From Shewanella halifaxensis HAW-EB4 (GTDB lineage Bacteria > Pseudomonadota > Gammaproteobacteria > Enterobacterales > Shewanellaceae), in NCBI RefSeq assembly GCF_000019185.1, contig NC_010334.1, forward strand, positions 2,046,001 to 2,110,000: 64,000 bases of DNA, read 5' to 3'. Numbering within the stretch: position 1 is the first letter of the stretch; the number at the start of each line of letters is the position of its first letter. The translations under genes and the position numbers were made by a program. Below the pieces are notes generated by a model. It had not been told where the DNA came from. It searched no databases and worked only from the letters and a program-made list of their open reading frames with translations. Shown here in pieces: positions 9,624 to 18,477 of the stretch.

Positions 9624-9643
9624 ACTTTACGTTAACGTAAAGT
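9624..9643. promoter_or_regulatory. Palindromic operator, probable LiuR site
   Basis: Perfect 20-bp palindrome ACTTTACGTTAACGTAAAGT in the divergent region between leucine dehydrogenase and the DUF4826-like gene, about 156 bp upstream of the dehydrogenase start. The TTTACGT...ACGTAAA half sites resemble the motif described for LiuR, a MerR-family regulator of branched-chain amino acid catabolism in gammaproteobacteria. The match to LiuR is from memory; the palindrome itself is directly visible. Confidence 0.65.
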
Positions 9644-9732
9644 ATTGGCTTGATTATAACATTCTAGCTGTGCAGACTTTTGCATGCCTGAAGGGTAGAG
9701 ACGAAAAAATAACAATAAGAAAGGAAGTTTAA

Positions 9733-10158
9733 ATGGCTGAACAAGCAGTAGACCAAGAAGAACTCAGACAAGAATGGATTAGGACTCAGTTCCAAAAGGC
9801 GAACAAGTTTCTGGCAGAAAAAGGCGTCATGCCGCATAAAGTTCACCCAGAAGAAAGCCGTTATCTAGCACCTTTTGTTGCAATCTGGAAAATCGATTCC
9901 AAAAAGCCAACTAAACAAACATTTTGGGTGATGTCAGGTGATCTCCCCTCTGATTATGTTGATATTAGTGTTGCTGCTACTGCACGTGATGCCGTGCGTC
10001 ACTTCTCGATGATGTGGCAGATGAAGGCTGAAAATATTCAGCGTTCAGGATTAACTAAAGATCCTGCTCAAGCAAAGTTTGCTCAGCTTTTAGTTTCACG
10101 TGCTGAGAGTCTTTATAAGATGCAAGCCGATGACAGCATCTGGGGACCAAGTACATAA
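9733..10158 (+). CDS. DUF4826-like hypothetical protein
   Basis: A 141-residue soluble protein with no signal peptide. Features are an acidic/Gln-rich N-terminal helix, a central segment YLAPFVAIWKIDSKKPTKQTF followed by WVMSGDLPSDYVD, and a helical C-terminal half ending DDSIWGPST. The GDLPSDY core recalls the uncharacterised DUF4826 family, but I cannot confirm it without a profile search. AAAGGAAG precedes the ATG. It is divergent from leucine dehydrogenase and may share the palindromic operator; a terminator follows directly. Confidence 0.75.
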   Translation: MAEQAVDQEELRQEWIRTQFQKANKFLAEKGVMPHKVHPEESRYLAPFVAIWKIDSKKPTKQTFWVMSGDLPSDYVDISVAATARDAVRHFSMMWQMKAENIQRSGLTKDPAQAKFAQLLVSRAESLYKMQADDSIWGPST

Positions 10159-10176
10159 GGTATAACCTTAGAAAAC

Positions 10177-10206
10177 AAAAAAGGCATCATTTCGATGCCT
10201 TTTTTG
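10177..10206 (+). terminator. Terminator after DUF4826-like gene
   Basis: AGGCATC/GATGCCT stem with ATTTC loop, flanked by six A on the left and six T on the right, starting about 20 bases after the stop codon. Confidence 0.85.
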
Positions 10207-10264
10207 ATCGTTAGTGTCTTACCCTAGAATGTGTAAACATATTTCAGGACAAGACAGCGGATAA

Positions 10265-10300
10265 AAATAAGGCGTTAAGCCTAAACTTAACGCCTTATTT
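10265..10300 (-). terminator. Terminator of purB operon
   Basis: Fifteen-bp perfect stem AAATAAGGCGTTAAG/CTTAACGCCTTATTT with a six-base loop. On the minus strand the right-hand end reads CGCCTTATTTTTAT, a typical terminator tail, about 50 bases beyond the purB stop. Confidence 0.82.
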
Positions 10301-10348
10301 AAACCTTTAATAGCAGGATGAGCTATCTAAAGTATTAAGTGAACGATA

Positions 10349-11719
10349 TTAGTTTAACTCGTCAACAAAAGTTTCAGCACGGCCAATATAGTTAGCTGGC
10401 GTCATCTTCTTAAGCTCAACTTTCACTTCATCTGGAAGCTCAAGGCCATCGATAAACACAGCAAGTTGCTGACCGTCGATGCGCTTACCGCGAGTCAGCT
10501 CTTTTAGCTTCTCGTATGGCTTTTCGATGCCATAACGACGCATGACCGTTTGTACTGGCTCTGCAAGTACTTCCCAGTTGCCATCAAGCTCTTTACGAAG
10601 TTGCTCTTCGTTAACTTCAAGCTTGCTGATCCCTTTCAATGTTGATTGATAAGCGATCAGAGAGTGAGCGATACCCACACCTAGATTACGCAGCACTGTC
10701 GAGTCAGTAAGATCACGCTGCCAGCGAGACACTGGTAGTTTGGCGGCTAGGTGCTGCATTAATGCGTTAGCAATGCCTAAGTTACCTTCAGAGTTTTCAA
10801 AATCGATTGGGTTAACTTTATGCGGCATGGTTGAAGAACCTATTTCACCGGCAATGGTGCGCTGCTTAAAGTGACCTAATGCGATGTAGCCCCAAATGTC
10901 ACGGTCGAAATCGATCAAAATAGTATTGAAGCGCGCTAGTGCATCAAACAATTCAGCGATGTAATCGTGTGGCTCGATTTGAGTCGTGTATGGGTTCCAG
11001 TTAATGCCAAGGCTTGTCACAAAACGCTGTGATAGCGCATGCCAATCAACTTCAGGGTAGGCTGATAGGTGAGCATTGTAGTTACCAACTGCACCATTGA
11101 TCTTACCCATAATTTCAACATTTGAAACTTGAGTAAGCTGACGCTCTAAACGTACGGCAACGTTAGCCATCTCTTTACCAAGAGTAGATGGAGAGGCTGG
11201 CTGACCATGTGTACGAGACATCAATGGAACAGTCTTGTGTTCTTTTGCTAGTGCCTTAACAGCATCAACAATTTTCTGGCAATATGGCACTACCACTTGC
11301 TCACGTGCTTCAGTCAGCATCAAAGCGTGTGATAGGTTGTTAATGTCTTCTGAGGTACAAGCGAAGTGTACGAACTCGTCGATAGCAACAAGCTCTGCAT
11401 TATCGGCGATACGTTCTTTAATAAAGTACTCAACCGCTTTAACGTCATGGTTGGTGGTCGCTTCAATATCTTTTACGCGCTGGGCATCCGCTTCGCTAAA
11501 GTTATCTTTAATTTGATCGAGCAAAGCCAATGCTGCTTCGCTAAAAGGTGGAACTTCTTCAATTTCTGGACAGCTAGAAAGCAGCTTTAGCCAGTTAATT
11601 TCGACTTGAACACGGTATTTGGTCAGGCCGTACTCGCTGAAAATCCCTCTTAATGAGGCGGTTTTACTACCATAACGACCGTCTACCGGAGAGATAGCAG
11701 TTAGTGCGGAAAGTTCCAT
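10349..11719 (-). CDS. purB: Adenylosuccinate lyase
   Basis: Catalyses two fumarate-releasing steps of purine synthesis: SAICAR to AICAR and adenylosuccinate to AMP. The 456-residue length is normal for the proteobacterial PurB form. The fumarase/aspartase superfamily signature GSSTMPHKVNP begins at residue 294, with the mobile catalytic-serine loop. The N-terminal SALTAISPVDGRYGSKTASL and RTHGQPASPSTLGKEMAN blocks also fit. The ATG follows AAGGAGCTTCTA. It is the last gene of a minus-strand run mnmA-hflD-purB, with 31 bp between hflD and purB, matching the E. coli order. Confidence 0.97.
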   Translation of the reverse strand: MELSALTAISPVDGRYGSKTASLRGIFSEYGLTKYRVQVEINWLKLLSSCPEIEEVPPFSEAALALLDQIKDNFSEADAQRVKDIEATTNHDVKAVEYFIKERIADNAELVAIDEFVHFACTSEDINNLSHALMLTEAREQVVVPYCQKIVDAVKALAKEHKTVPLMSRTHGQPASPSTLGKEMANVAVRLERQLTQVSNVEIMGKINGAVGNYNAHLSAYPEVDWHALSQRFVTSLGINWNPYTTQIEPHDYIAELFDALARFNTILIDFDRDIWGYIALGHFKQRTIAGEIGSSTMPHKVNPIDFENSEGNLGIANALMQHLAAKLPVSRWQRDLTDSTVLRNLGVGIAHSLIAYQSTLKGISKLEVNEEQLRKELDGNWEVLAEPVQTVMRRYGIEKPYEKLKELTRGKRIDGQQLAVFIDGLELPDEVKVELKKMTPANYIGRAETFVDELN

Positions 11720-11750
11720 TAGAAGCTCCTTGATGAACTTGACTTAAATA

Positions 11751-12368
11751 TTATAGGGTGAGGCTTTTCATAGCTGTGTCTACTATTGTTTTTCTTGCGA
11801 AGACAAGATGCCTACGCTTGCCTCCTAATTGACGCCATAGTACAGCGCTGCGCATGGCAGACAGTAATAGAGCGCGAATTTTTTGTTGTGTTTGGGTACG
11901 TTTTAGAAACTCTGGGTTGCCAGAGATCTGGAGCTTGGGGCCAAGCTCACTAATGATGTCGCTATAAATACCGGCAAAATTAGCAATCACTTGCTCGTCA
12001 GTGATCTCAAAGTGGCTCAGCTGACGATGAATTTGATTGATACGCTCAGACAACATGCCCATGGCATTAGAAGAGCGAGTGAGCTTGCGCTCTAAAGCAA
12101 GGATCCCGACTAAATAGCGAGTCACCTCAACATCTTTTTGCTTTGCATCACCGAGTTGGCTAACGATAAGCTCGTAGCCTTTCCTCAGTGCAACTTTATC
12201 GGCATACACGTCGCTGGTGGTTTCTGGGTTAGTTACCAAAACCGATTGCAGGCTGGCTGCTAGCGCGTCTTTATCTGAGTCACCGTGTCTTGCAATATAC
12301 TGAACTTGTGCCACTGCCTGTAATATCCCAGCAAAGGCCATAGTGCGTTCAAACAGCTGATCACTCAT
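11751..12368 (-). CDS. hflD: HflD high-frequency lysogenization protein homologue
   Basis: A 205-residue, all-helical, peripheral membrane-associated protein of the HflD/YcfC family. In E. coli the homologue binds lambda CII and influences lysogeny; its normal cellular role is unclear. The recognition rests on the block FERTMAFAGILQAVAQVQYIARHG at the N-terminus, length close to the usual 205-213, and location between mnmA and purB. The start ATG lies two or three bases after the mnmA stop codon, so the genes are almost certainly translationally coupled. Confidence 0.93.
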   Translation of the reverse strand: MSDQLFERTMAFAGILQAVAQVQYIARHGDSDKDALAASLQSVLVTNPETTSDVYADKVALRKGYELIVSQLGDAKQKDVEVTRYLVGILALERKLTRSSNAMGMLSERINQIHRQLSHFEITDEQVIANFAGIYSDIISELGPKLQISGNPEFLKRTQTQQKIRALLLSAMRSAVLWRQLGGKRRHLVFARKTIVDTAMKSLTL

Positions 12369-12371
12369 TGA

Positions 12372-13487
12372 TTAATCTCTTATTAGTGCGTCAATAATGC
12401 CACCACCTAGACAAATTTCGCCGTCATAGAAAACAGCAGATTGTCCAGGTGTTACTGCGGCAACAGGCTCATCGAAAATAACACGTAGTATATCGTCACT
12501 ATCATAGGTTACGCGGCACGGTACGTCTTGTTGGCGGTAACGCGTTTTAACGGTGATGTTTGAACCGTCGGCAGGGCCTTTTCTATCTACCCAATGTAAT
12601 TGATTAGCGATTAAGCCATTTGACATTAGGCGAGGGTGGTTACCACCTTGACCAACAATTAACACGTTACGTACTAGGTCTTTTTCAACCACGTACCATG
12701 GATCTTCGTTGCTGTTTTTTAGACCGCCAATACCTAAGCCTTTGCGCTGACCTAGTGTGTGATACATCAAACCTTGGTGTGTGCCGATGACTTCACCTTC
12801 GCTGGTTTCGATATTACCAGGTTGGGCAGGCAAGAAAGTTTGTAGGAAATCGGTAAACTTACGCTCACCAATAAAACAGATCCCAGTGCTGTCTTTTTTA
12901 TCGTGGGTAATTAAGCCCATCTCTTTGGCTATCTCACGCACTTCGCTTTTTTCTAATTCACCCACAGGGAATAATGAGCGAGCAACTTGCTCGTGGCCAA
13001 GTGTGTATAGGAAGTAGCTTTGATCTTTATTGCCGTCAATACCACGTAACATCTGGCTGGTGCCATCAATGTCACGGCGGCGCACATAGTGGCCCATTGC
13101 AATGTAATCGGCATCTAAAATCTCATCTGCAAATTCGAGAAAAGCTTTAAACTTAATCTCTTTATTACACATAATATCTGGATTAGGCGTGCGGCCAGCT
13201 TTGTATTCGGCTAAGAAATACTCGAACACGTTGTCCCAGTATTCTGAGGCAAAGTTAACTGTGTGCAGTTTAATGCCTAGTTTGTCACAAACAGCTTGTG
13301 CATCTTTAAGATCATCAGCTGCAGCGCAATATTCATCCGTGTCATCTTCTTCCCAGTTCTTCATGAACAGGCCTTCAACCTGATAACCCTGTTTCATTAA
13401 CAGGTAGGCTGAAACTGATGAGTCTACACCTCCGGACATGCCGACGATGACTTTTTTACCAAGATGAGTGGGTTCGATTGACGTCAT
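12372..13487 (-). CDS. mnmA: tRNA-specific 2-thiouridylase MnmA
   Basis: Thiolates U34 of tRNA Lys, Glu and Gln using ATP and sulphur relayed by the Tus proteins. The PP-loop GMSGGVDSS is at residues 16-24, and the catalytic cysteines are in NPDIMCNKEIKF and STGICFIGERKF. I chose the ATG giving MTSIEPTHLGKKVIVG (371 residues, the usual size). The frame stays open for 42 more codons upstream, but that stretch is basic, low in similarity to the family and lacks a ribosome binding site. First gene of the mnmA-hflD-purB unit. Confidence 0.95.
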   Translation of the reverse strand: MTSIEPTHLGKKVIVGMSGGVDSSVSAYLLMKQGYQVEGLFMKNWEEDDTDEYCAAADDLKDAQAVCDKLGIKLHTVNFASEYWDNVFEYFLAEYKAGRTPNPDIMCNKEIKFKAFLEFADEILDADYIAMGHYVRRRDIDGTSQMLRGIDGNKDQSYFLYTLGHEQVARSLFPVGELEKSEVREIAKEMGLITHDKKDSTGICFIGERKFTDFLQTFLPAQPGNIETSEGEVIGTHQGLMYHTLGQRKGLGIGGLKNSNEDPWYVVEKDLVRNVLIVGQGGNHPRLMSNGLIANQLHWVDRKGPADGSNITVKTRYRQQDVPCRVTYDSDDILRVIFDEPVAAVTPGQSAVFYDGEICLGGGIIDALIRD

Positions 13488-13766
13488 AAATCTTAAAAAA
13501 ACCTTTGTGATTACTGAATATTGCTGCGAATCGGTGGCTCGATGAATCGGGTTTACAATCGAGTGACCGTGTTCAAACCGCGGCGTTCTGCGGGGGCATA
13601 TTCTATCATGCATTATGAGGCTGGGCTATCTAGCAAGTATTTATCTTTTTGGCTTTAACCTCATCTGTGCTGAATAATCAGCCTCGATGATTAAAAAGGT
13701 GAATAGCTCAACAAGATAAAACAGCATTAATGTCGTTTTAGCTTAAAACGTGGAGCGCATGCATCA

Positions 13767-14219
13767 TTAGAAATAATCATTATTAATAAGGCTAAGATCG
13801 TAATTTTTACCCGCCAAGTAATCACTAATTGATTCAATCACCAGAGGGCTTCTAAGTTGGCTCGATAAGGCTGTTATTTCATCAAATGAACACCACTTTA
13901 ACCCATTGATAGCCGGATCTTCGGGTGTAGAACGCACTACTTGATTGAGTTTTAGGTAAAAGGTGTAGCGAACAAATGCCAGCGACTCACTGGCAGTAAA
14001 TTGATAGATCCCAACTAAACCTTGGGGTTCGATACTAAGCCCTGTTTCCTCTTTAACTTCGCGAATACAGGCATCGATAATTGATTCATGGGCTTCTAAG
14101 TGACCAGCTGGTTGATTGTATTTAACCTTTCCATCGATCAATTCTTCAACGAGTAGGAATTTCCCCTGCGCTTCGATAACACACGCAACAGTGGTATTGG
14201 GTTTATAGCGCTCAGTCAT
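13767..14219 (-). CDS. nudJ: Nudix phosphatase NudJ
   Basis: A 150-residue Nudix hydrolase. The Nudix box runs from Gly39 to about residue 61: G39, E45, R53-E54, E57-E58 and G60 are all in place. E. coli NudJ (YmfB) hydrolyses HMP-pyrophosphate, nucleoside triphosphates and isoprenoid pyrophosphates; thiamine precursor hydrolysis is the named activity. It sits between rluE and mnmA exactly as in E. coli, which supports the symbol. The ATG is 22 bp beyond the rluE stop and probably cotranscribed with it. Preceding bases include AATGACAAG..., no striking ribosome binding site. Confidence 0.92.
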   Translation of the reverse strand: MTERYKPNTTVACVIEAQGKFLLVEELIDGKVKYNQPAGHLEAHESIIDACIREVKEETGLSIEPQGLVGIYQFTASESLAFVRYTFYLKLNQVVRSTPEDPAINGLKWCSFDEITALSSQLRSPLVIESISDYLAGKNYDLSLINNDYF

Positions 14220-14241
14220 TGCTTGTCACTCACATTGATGG

Positions 14242-14961
14242 TTATTTCATATCAAGTTGACGATATTCACCGTTTTGTAGGTCATCTAGACTCCATTGAC
14301 CTATTTTATAGCGGATTAATCTTAACGTCGGGAAGCCAATATGGGCTGTCATGCGTCTAACCTGGCGGTTACGGCCTTCACATATTTGGATCTCTAACCA
14401 AGTGGTAGGGATATTCGCTCTCTCACGGATCGGCGGCGTTCTTGGCCATATTGCAGGGTTATCCATGATGCTAATTTTAGCGGGTAACGTCATGCCATCT
14501 TTCAGTTCAACGCCTTGGCGCAGTTTTTCGAGATCACTGTCATCAGGCGCACCTTCAACTTGGGCCCAATAGGTTTTATAGGTTTTCTTTTTAGGTTCTG
14601 TGATTTGCGATTGTAATTTACCGTCATTGGTCAGTAATAACAGGCCTTCGCTGTCTCTATCGAGTCGTCCCGCAGCATACACGCCAGGCACCGGGATATA
14701 GTCTTTTAAGGTTTTTCGGCCCTGCTCATCGGTAAACTGACACAGTACATCGAAGGGTTTGTTAAATAGTACTATCACCGGATTGGCAACAGTTTTAGCC
14801 TTAGGTCTAGCTTTGCTAATGGCTCTATTGTGAGGTTTGTCGTTTTTATTTGGGGTCTTAGCAACGGTAGCAGGCTTGTTGCTACCGTTCCTAGCAAAGC
14901 CAGAAGAGCTAGTCTTGTTATTTTTATTGGTCGTTCTATTTTTTGAAAATGGCTGTGTCAC
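14242..14961 (-). CDS. rluE: 23S rRNA pseudouridine synthase RluE (U2457 type)
   Basis: RsuA/RluB/E/F-family pseudouridine synthase. The core starts near residue 61 (VIVLFNKPFDVLCQF) and carries the catalytic aspartate in AAGRLDRDSEGLLLL (Asp101). The C-terminal block EGRNRQVRRMTAHIGFPTLRL is typical. No N-terminal S4 domain is present, as expected for RluE. Instead there is a 60-residue basic, Asn/Lys/Ser-rich low-complexity extension not found in E. coli RluE (about 217 residues). It could help bind RNA, or the true start could be internal; the internal candidates lack a better ribosome binding site. Confidence 0.92.
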   Translation of the reverse strand: MTQPFSKNRTTNKNNKTSSSGFARNGSNKPATVAKTPNKNDKPHNRAISKARPKAKTVANPVIVLFNKPFDVLCQFTDEQGRKTLKDYIPVPGVYAAGRLDRDSEGLLLLTNDGKLQSQITEPKKKTYKTYWAQVEGAPDDSDLEKLRQGVELKDGMTLPAKISIMDNPAIWPRTPPIRERANIPTTWLEIQICEGRNRQVRRMTAHIGFPTLRLIRYKIGQWSLDDLQNGEYRQLDMK

Positions 14962-15265
14962 GCTGCGATACTTTTCATTTTGGAATGATATTTATCTATT
15001 GTACTGTGCATTGGCTATTAGTGGAATTTGAATATTGCGTGGAATGTTTTATGATGTCGACACCTAGAAAGTGTGATCCGTGGCTAACTCTTTCTATTTG
15101 TGAGAGTTGAGGCGAATAAGCTTGTTGGCTTAATACGCGTAAAGTAGCATAACTTATCATCAATAAATCAAAATGATAGGATTAGGTTACAACTGATTTT
15201 TAATCTAAGAAAAACACAATAATTATTATAAAAAATCATAAATTCAAATCAAAGTAGGACACAAA
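14962..15265. other. Divergent promoter region between rluE and icd
   Basis: About 300 bp, markedly A+T-rich toward icd (AATAATTATTATAAAAAATC near 15219-15238). No gene or strong terminator is seen; it must hold the divergent rluE and icd promoters. Confidence 0.5.
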
Positions 15266-17488
15266 ATGAACGATAAGACATCAACGATCATCTATACCGA
15301 AACAGATGAAGCACCAGCATTAGCAACATTATCTTTATTACCTATTATACAAAAGTTCACTCAGACTGCAGGTGTTGACGTAGAAACTCGCGATATTTCT
15401 CTTTCTGGTCGTGTGATTGCAAATTTCCCTGAGAAACTAACAGCAGAGCAGCGTATTGGTGATGCACTTGCTGAACTCGGTGAGCTGGCGAAAAAGCCTG
15501 AAGCTAACATTATCAAACTGCCGAATATCAGTGCATCAATCCCGCAACTTAAAGCTTGTATCCTTGAATTACAGAATAAAGGATATGACATACCAAACTA
15601 TCCTGATGAGCCGCAAAATGACGTAGAAAAAGAGATCCAATCTCGTTACGACAAGATTAAAGGCAGTGCCGTAAACCCAGTGCTGCGTGAAGGTAACTCT
15701 GACCGCCGCGCGCCGGGATCAGTGAAGAAGTTTGCTCAGAAAAACCCACATTCGATGGGTAAATGGTTAGCCGACTCTAAGTCGCACGTTGCGCATATGA
15801 ACGAAGGTGATTTTTACGCGAGTGAAAAATCAGTAACCGTTGCCGATGCGGGCAGCGTATCCATTGTCTTGAATAAGGTTGATGGTTCTGAGCAAGTATT
15901 GCGTAATGCCATTGCACTGCAAGCGGGTGAGGTGATTGACTCGGCAGTGATGAGCAAAAAAGCCCTAGTTGAGTTTTACGAGCGTGAAACCAACCTAGCT
16001 AAAGAGCAGGATGTTTTATTGTCCTTGCACTTAAAAGCGACAATGATGAAAGTGTCTGATCCAATTCTTTTTGGTCATGCAGTAAAAGTTTATTACAAAG
16101 ACGTTTTTGCTGAGCACGGTGAATTGTTTGAACAGCTAGGTGTTGATGTTAACAATGGATTGGGCGATGTTTACGCTAAAATAGCGACATTGCCAAGCGA
16201 TCAAAAAGCGGCAATCGAAGCCGATCTTGCAGCGGTATACACTCACCGTGCAGAGCTCGCCATGGTCGATTCCGATAGAGGGATCACCAACCTACATGTA
16301 CCAAGTGATGTGATTATTGATGCGTCAATGCCTGCAGCTATCCGAACTTCAGGTAAAATGTGGGGTCCAGATGGCCAACTAAAAGATATGAAAGCAATGA
16401 TCCCAGATCGTTGTTATGCAGGTGTTTACCAAGAGACAATTGATTTTTGTATCAACAATGGTGCGTTCGACCCAAGCACTATGGGCAGCGTACCAAACGT
16501 GGGCCTTATGGCACAAAAAGCGGAAGAGTACGGTAGCCACGATAAGACGTTTGAAATTGCAGCGGCTGGCACCGTTAACGTCGTTGACCAAAACGGCAAC
16601 GTATTAATGTCGCACGATGTCGAAGCGGGCGATATTTTCAGAATGTGTCAGGTTAAAGACGCACCCATTCGTGATTGGGTGAAACTTGCCGTTAATCGCT
16701 CTCGTTTATCTGCAACTCCTGCTGTTTTTTGGCTAGACGCAGCTCGTGCTCATGATGCTGAAATCATCAAGAAAGTTGAGCTTTACCTACAAGATCACGA
16801 TACAAATGGTCTTGAGCTTTACATTATGCCACCCGTTGAAGCGACTCGTTTCACACTGGAGCGTGTCAAAGCTGGTAAAGATACTATTTCAGTAACCGGT
16901 AACGTGTTACGTGATTATTTAACGGATCTATTCCCTATTCTTGAGTTAGGTACGAGCGCGAAAATGCTTTCAATTGTGCCACTGATGAATGGCGGCGGGT
17001 TATTTGAGACTGGCGCGGGTGGTAGTGCACCTAAGCACGTTCAGCAGGTTGAGAAAGAAGGTCACCTGCGTTGGGATTCATTAGGTGAGTTCCTGGCACT
17101 AGGGGCGTCTTTAGAGCACCTAAGCCAAACCACGGGTAACAGCAAAGCACAAGTACTGGCAGACACGCTTGATATCGCAATTGGTCAATTTCTAGATCTC
17201 AACAAGTCGCCATCACGCCGTGTGGGTGAACTTGATAACCGAGGTAGTCATTTCTATCTAGCAATGTACTGGGCGCAGGCACTTGTTGCACAAACTGCAG
17301 ATATCCAATTACAGGCTGAATTTAGTGGATTGGCAGAGTCATTAACTAACAATGAAGACCAGATTGTGAGCGAACTAAACGGTGTTCAAGGTCCAGCTGT
17401 TGATTTAGGCGGCTACTACCGTCTAGATGCAGTGAAAGCTGAAACAGCAATGCGCCCAAGCGCCACACTAAATAGCATTGTGGGTTAA
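15266..17488 (+). CDS. icd: Monomeric NADP-dependent isocitrate dehydrogenase
   Basis: TCA-cycle enzyme converting isocitrate and NADP to 2-oxoglutarate, CO2 and NADPH. At 740 residues it belongs to the monomeric class (IDH-II), unrelated in length to the homodimeric E. coli enzyme of about 416 residues. Landmark blocks include LPNISASIPQLKACI, GNSDRRAPGSVKKFAQKNPH and FETGAGGSAPKHVQQ. AAAGTAGGACACAAA precedes the ATG. Monomeric IDH is typical of Shewanella, Vibrio and Colwellia. It is a single-gene unit with its own terminator and is divergent from rluE. Confidence 0.97.
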   Translation: MNDKTSTIIYTETDEAPALATLSLLPIIQKFTQTAGVDVETRDISLSGRVIANFPEKLTAEQRIGDALAELGELAKKPEANIIKLPNISASIPQLKACILELQNKGYDIPNYPDEPQNDVEKEIQSRYDKIKGSAVNPVLREGNSDRRAPGSVKKFAQKNPHSMGKWLADSKSHVAHMNEGDFYASEKSVTVADAGSVSIVLNKVDGSEQVLRNAIALQAGEVIDSAVMSKKALVEFYERETNLAKEQDVLLSLHLKATMMKVSDPILFGHAVKVYYKDVFAEHGELFEQLGVDVNNGLGDVYAKIATLPSDQKAAIEADLAAVYTHRAELAMVDSDRGITNLHVPSDVIIDASMPAAIRTSGKMWGPDGQLKDMKAMIPDRCYAGVYQETIDFCINNGAFDPSTMGSVPNVGLMAQKAEEYGSHDKTFEIAAAGTVNVVDQNGNVLMSHDVEAGDIFRMCQVKDAPIRDWVKLAVNRSRLSATPAVFWLDAARAHDAEIIKKVELYLQDHDTNGLELYIMPPVEATRFTLERVKAGKDTISVTGNVLRDYLTDLFPILELGTSAKMLSIVPLMNGGGLFETGAGGSAPKHVQQVEKEGHLRWDSLGEFLALGASLEHLSQTTGNSKAQVLADTLDIAIGQFLDLNKSPSRRVGELDNRGSHFYLAMYWAQALVAQTADIQLQAEFSGLAESLTNNEDQIVSELNGVQGPAVDLGGYYRLDAVKAETAMRPSATLNSIVG

Positions 17489-17511
17489 TACATTTTAAAA
17501 ATGTTTAAGCA

Positions 17512-17541
17512 CAAAGGCCTGCATCAATGCAGGCCTTTTTT
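17512..17541 (+). terminator. Rho-independent terminator after icd
   Basis: Ten-bp perfect stem AGGCCTGCAT/ATGCAGGCCT with a very short loop, then five or more T. Confidence 0.9.
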
Positions 17542-17573
17542 ATTTGCAAAATTTTTACTAGATTTTAGGCAAT

Positions 17574-17607
17574 AAAAAAGCAGAGTAGTCAGCTACTCTG
17601 CTTTTTT
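17574..17607 (-). terminator. Bidirectional-looking terminator between icd and cspD
   Basis: Fifteen-bp perfect stem AAAAAAGCAGAGTAG/CTACTCTGCTTTTTT with a four-base loop. The symmetrical A and T tails permit use from both sides; the gene ending toward it on the minus strand is cspD, about 80 bp away. Confidence 0.85.
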
Positions 17608-17685
17608 GTCTCTATCGCAACATAAACCAATCTATATAAATATTTGACTCTTTTACTTATGTAGCTGGGTTTATCTAATTTTATT

Positions 17686-17892
17686 TTAGTTTGTTGGCGA
17701 TATTGCTGACGCGTGCATCCCTTTTGGACCTGCTTCTACCTCAAAACTGACTGGTTGGCCTGCTTTTAGCGTTCGATAGCCTTCCATTTCAATGGTAGAA
17801 TAGTGTGCAAAAACGTCTTCACCGCCAGCATCAGGGCATATAAACCCGAATCCTTTGGCGTTGTTGAACCATTTAACAGTTCCGCTTGCCAT
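17686..17892 (-). CDS. cspD: Cold-shock-like protein CspD
   Basis: A 68-residue single cold-shock domain protein binding single-stranded nucleic acid. The RNP1-like KGFGFI and RNP2-like DVFAHYS motifs are present, and the start MASGTVKWFNNAKGFGFICP is typical of CspD rather than CspA. In E. coli CspD inhibits replication in stationary phase and is a Lon substrate. Its position divergent from clpS-clpA is conserved with E. coli, which supports the assignment. The ATG follows GGAAGTGGAAGT. A longer frame in another phase overlaps it but has no cold-shock features. Confidence 0.92.
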   Translation of the reverse strand: MASGTVKWFNNAKGFGFICPDAGGEDVFAHYSTIEMEGYRTLKAGQPVSFEVEAGPKGMHASAISPTN

Positions 17893-18131
17893 ACTTCCAC
17901 TTCCTTCTGTTGTTCACTTCCCAGTAAGATAGTAAAACTTATCAGCGGGGAAACTCCTCGCTTAATGAACAGAATGAAAGCTGAATAAGTGGTTGTCAAG
18001 ATAAAATTAACAAAAAGGCAACATTTTTTAACAAGTCGTACCTGAGTATAATTTGATAGAATTTGTTCAACAAACAGACTGAGTTACATAATCAATTGGT
18101 ACAAGCCAAGACTAGAGGCTAATATTGGGAT

Positions 18132-18440
18132 ATGAGTAGAACAGAAAACATTGAACAGATAGAAGAGAGTGTTGAAGCAGAATTTAAACAGCCTTCTATG
18201 TATAAAGTTATTTTAAACAATGATGATTACACACCGATGGACTTTGTCATTGAGATTTTACAACTGTTTTTTAAGAAAGATGAGCAGCAAGCAACGGAAA
18301 TCATGTTAGCAATTCACCACAAAGGAAAAGGGATCTGCGGAATTTACCCCTTTGGAATTGCAGAAACTAAGGTTGCGCAAGTAAATCAATTTGCAAGACA
18401 AAACCAACATCCGTTACTGTGTTCATTAGAGGAAGCCTAA
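18132..18440 (+). CDS. clpS: ClpS adaptor of the N-degron pathway
   Basis: Adaptor that binds N-terminal Leu, Phe, Tyr and Trp and delivers the proteins to ClpA for ClpAP degradation. At 102 residues it has the normal length. The flexible acidic N-terminal tail is followed by the core YKVILNNDDYTPMDFVI, with the Asn/Asp pair and Met of the N-degron pocket, and MLAIHHKGKGICGIYP, with the His that contacts the alpha-amino group. It is 37 bp upstream of clpA and certainly in the same operon. Confidence 0.96.
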   Translation: MSRTENIEQIEESVEAEFKQPSMYKVILNNDDYTPMDFVIEILQLFFKKDEQQATEIMLAIHHKGKGICGIYPFGIAETKVAQVNQFARQNQHPLLCSLEEA

Positions 18441-18477
18441 TTGGGTTCACTCTGTTGTTAATTTTTAGGGGGTGCTT

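Noticed and set aside
13488..13613. 42-codon upstream extension of mnmA
   Set aside because: The frame is open but has no ribosome binding site, basic composition unlike MnmA, and the ATG at 13487 gives the usual length.
17766..17999. 77-codon minus-strand frame overlapping cspD
   Set aside because: Shadow of cspD in another frame; no ribosome binding site or recognisable domain.
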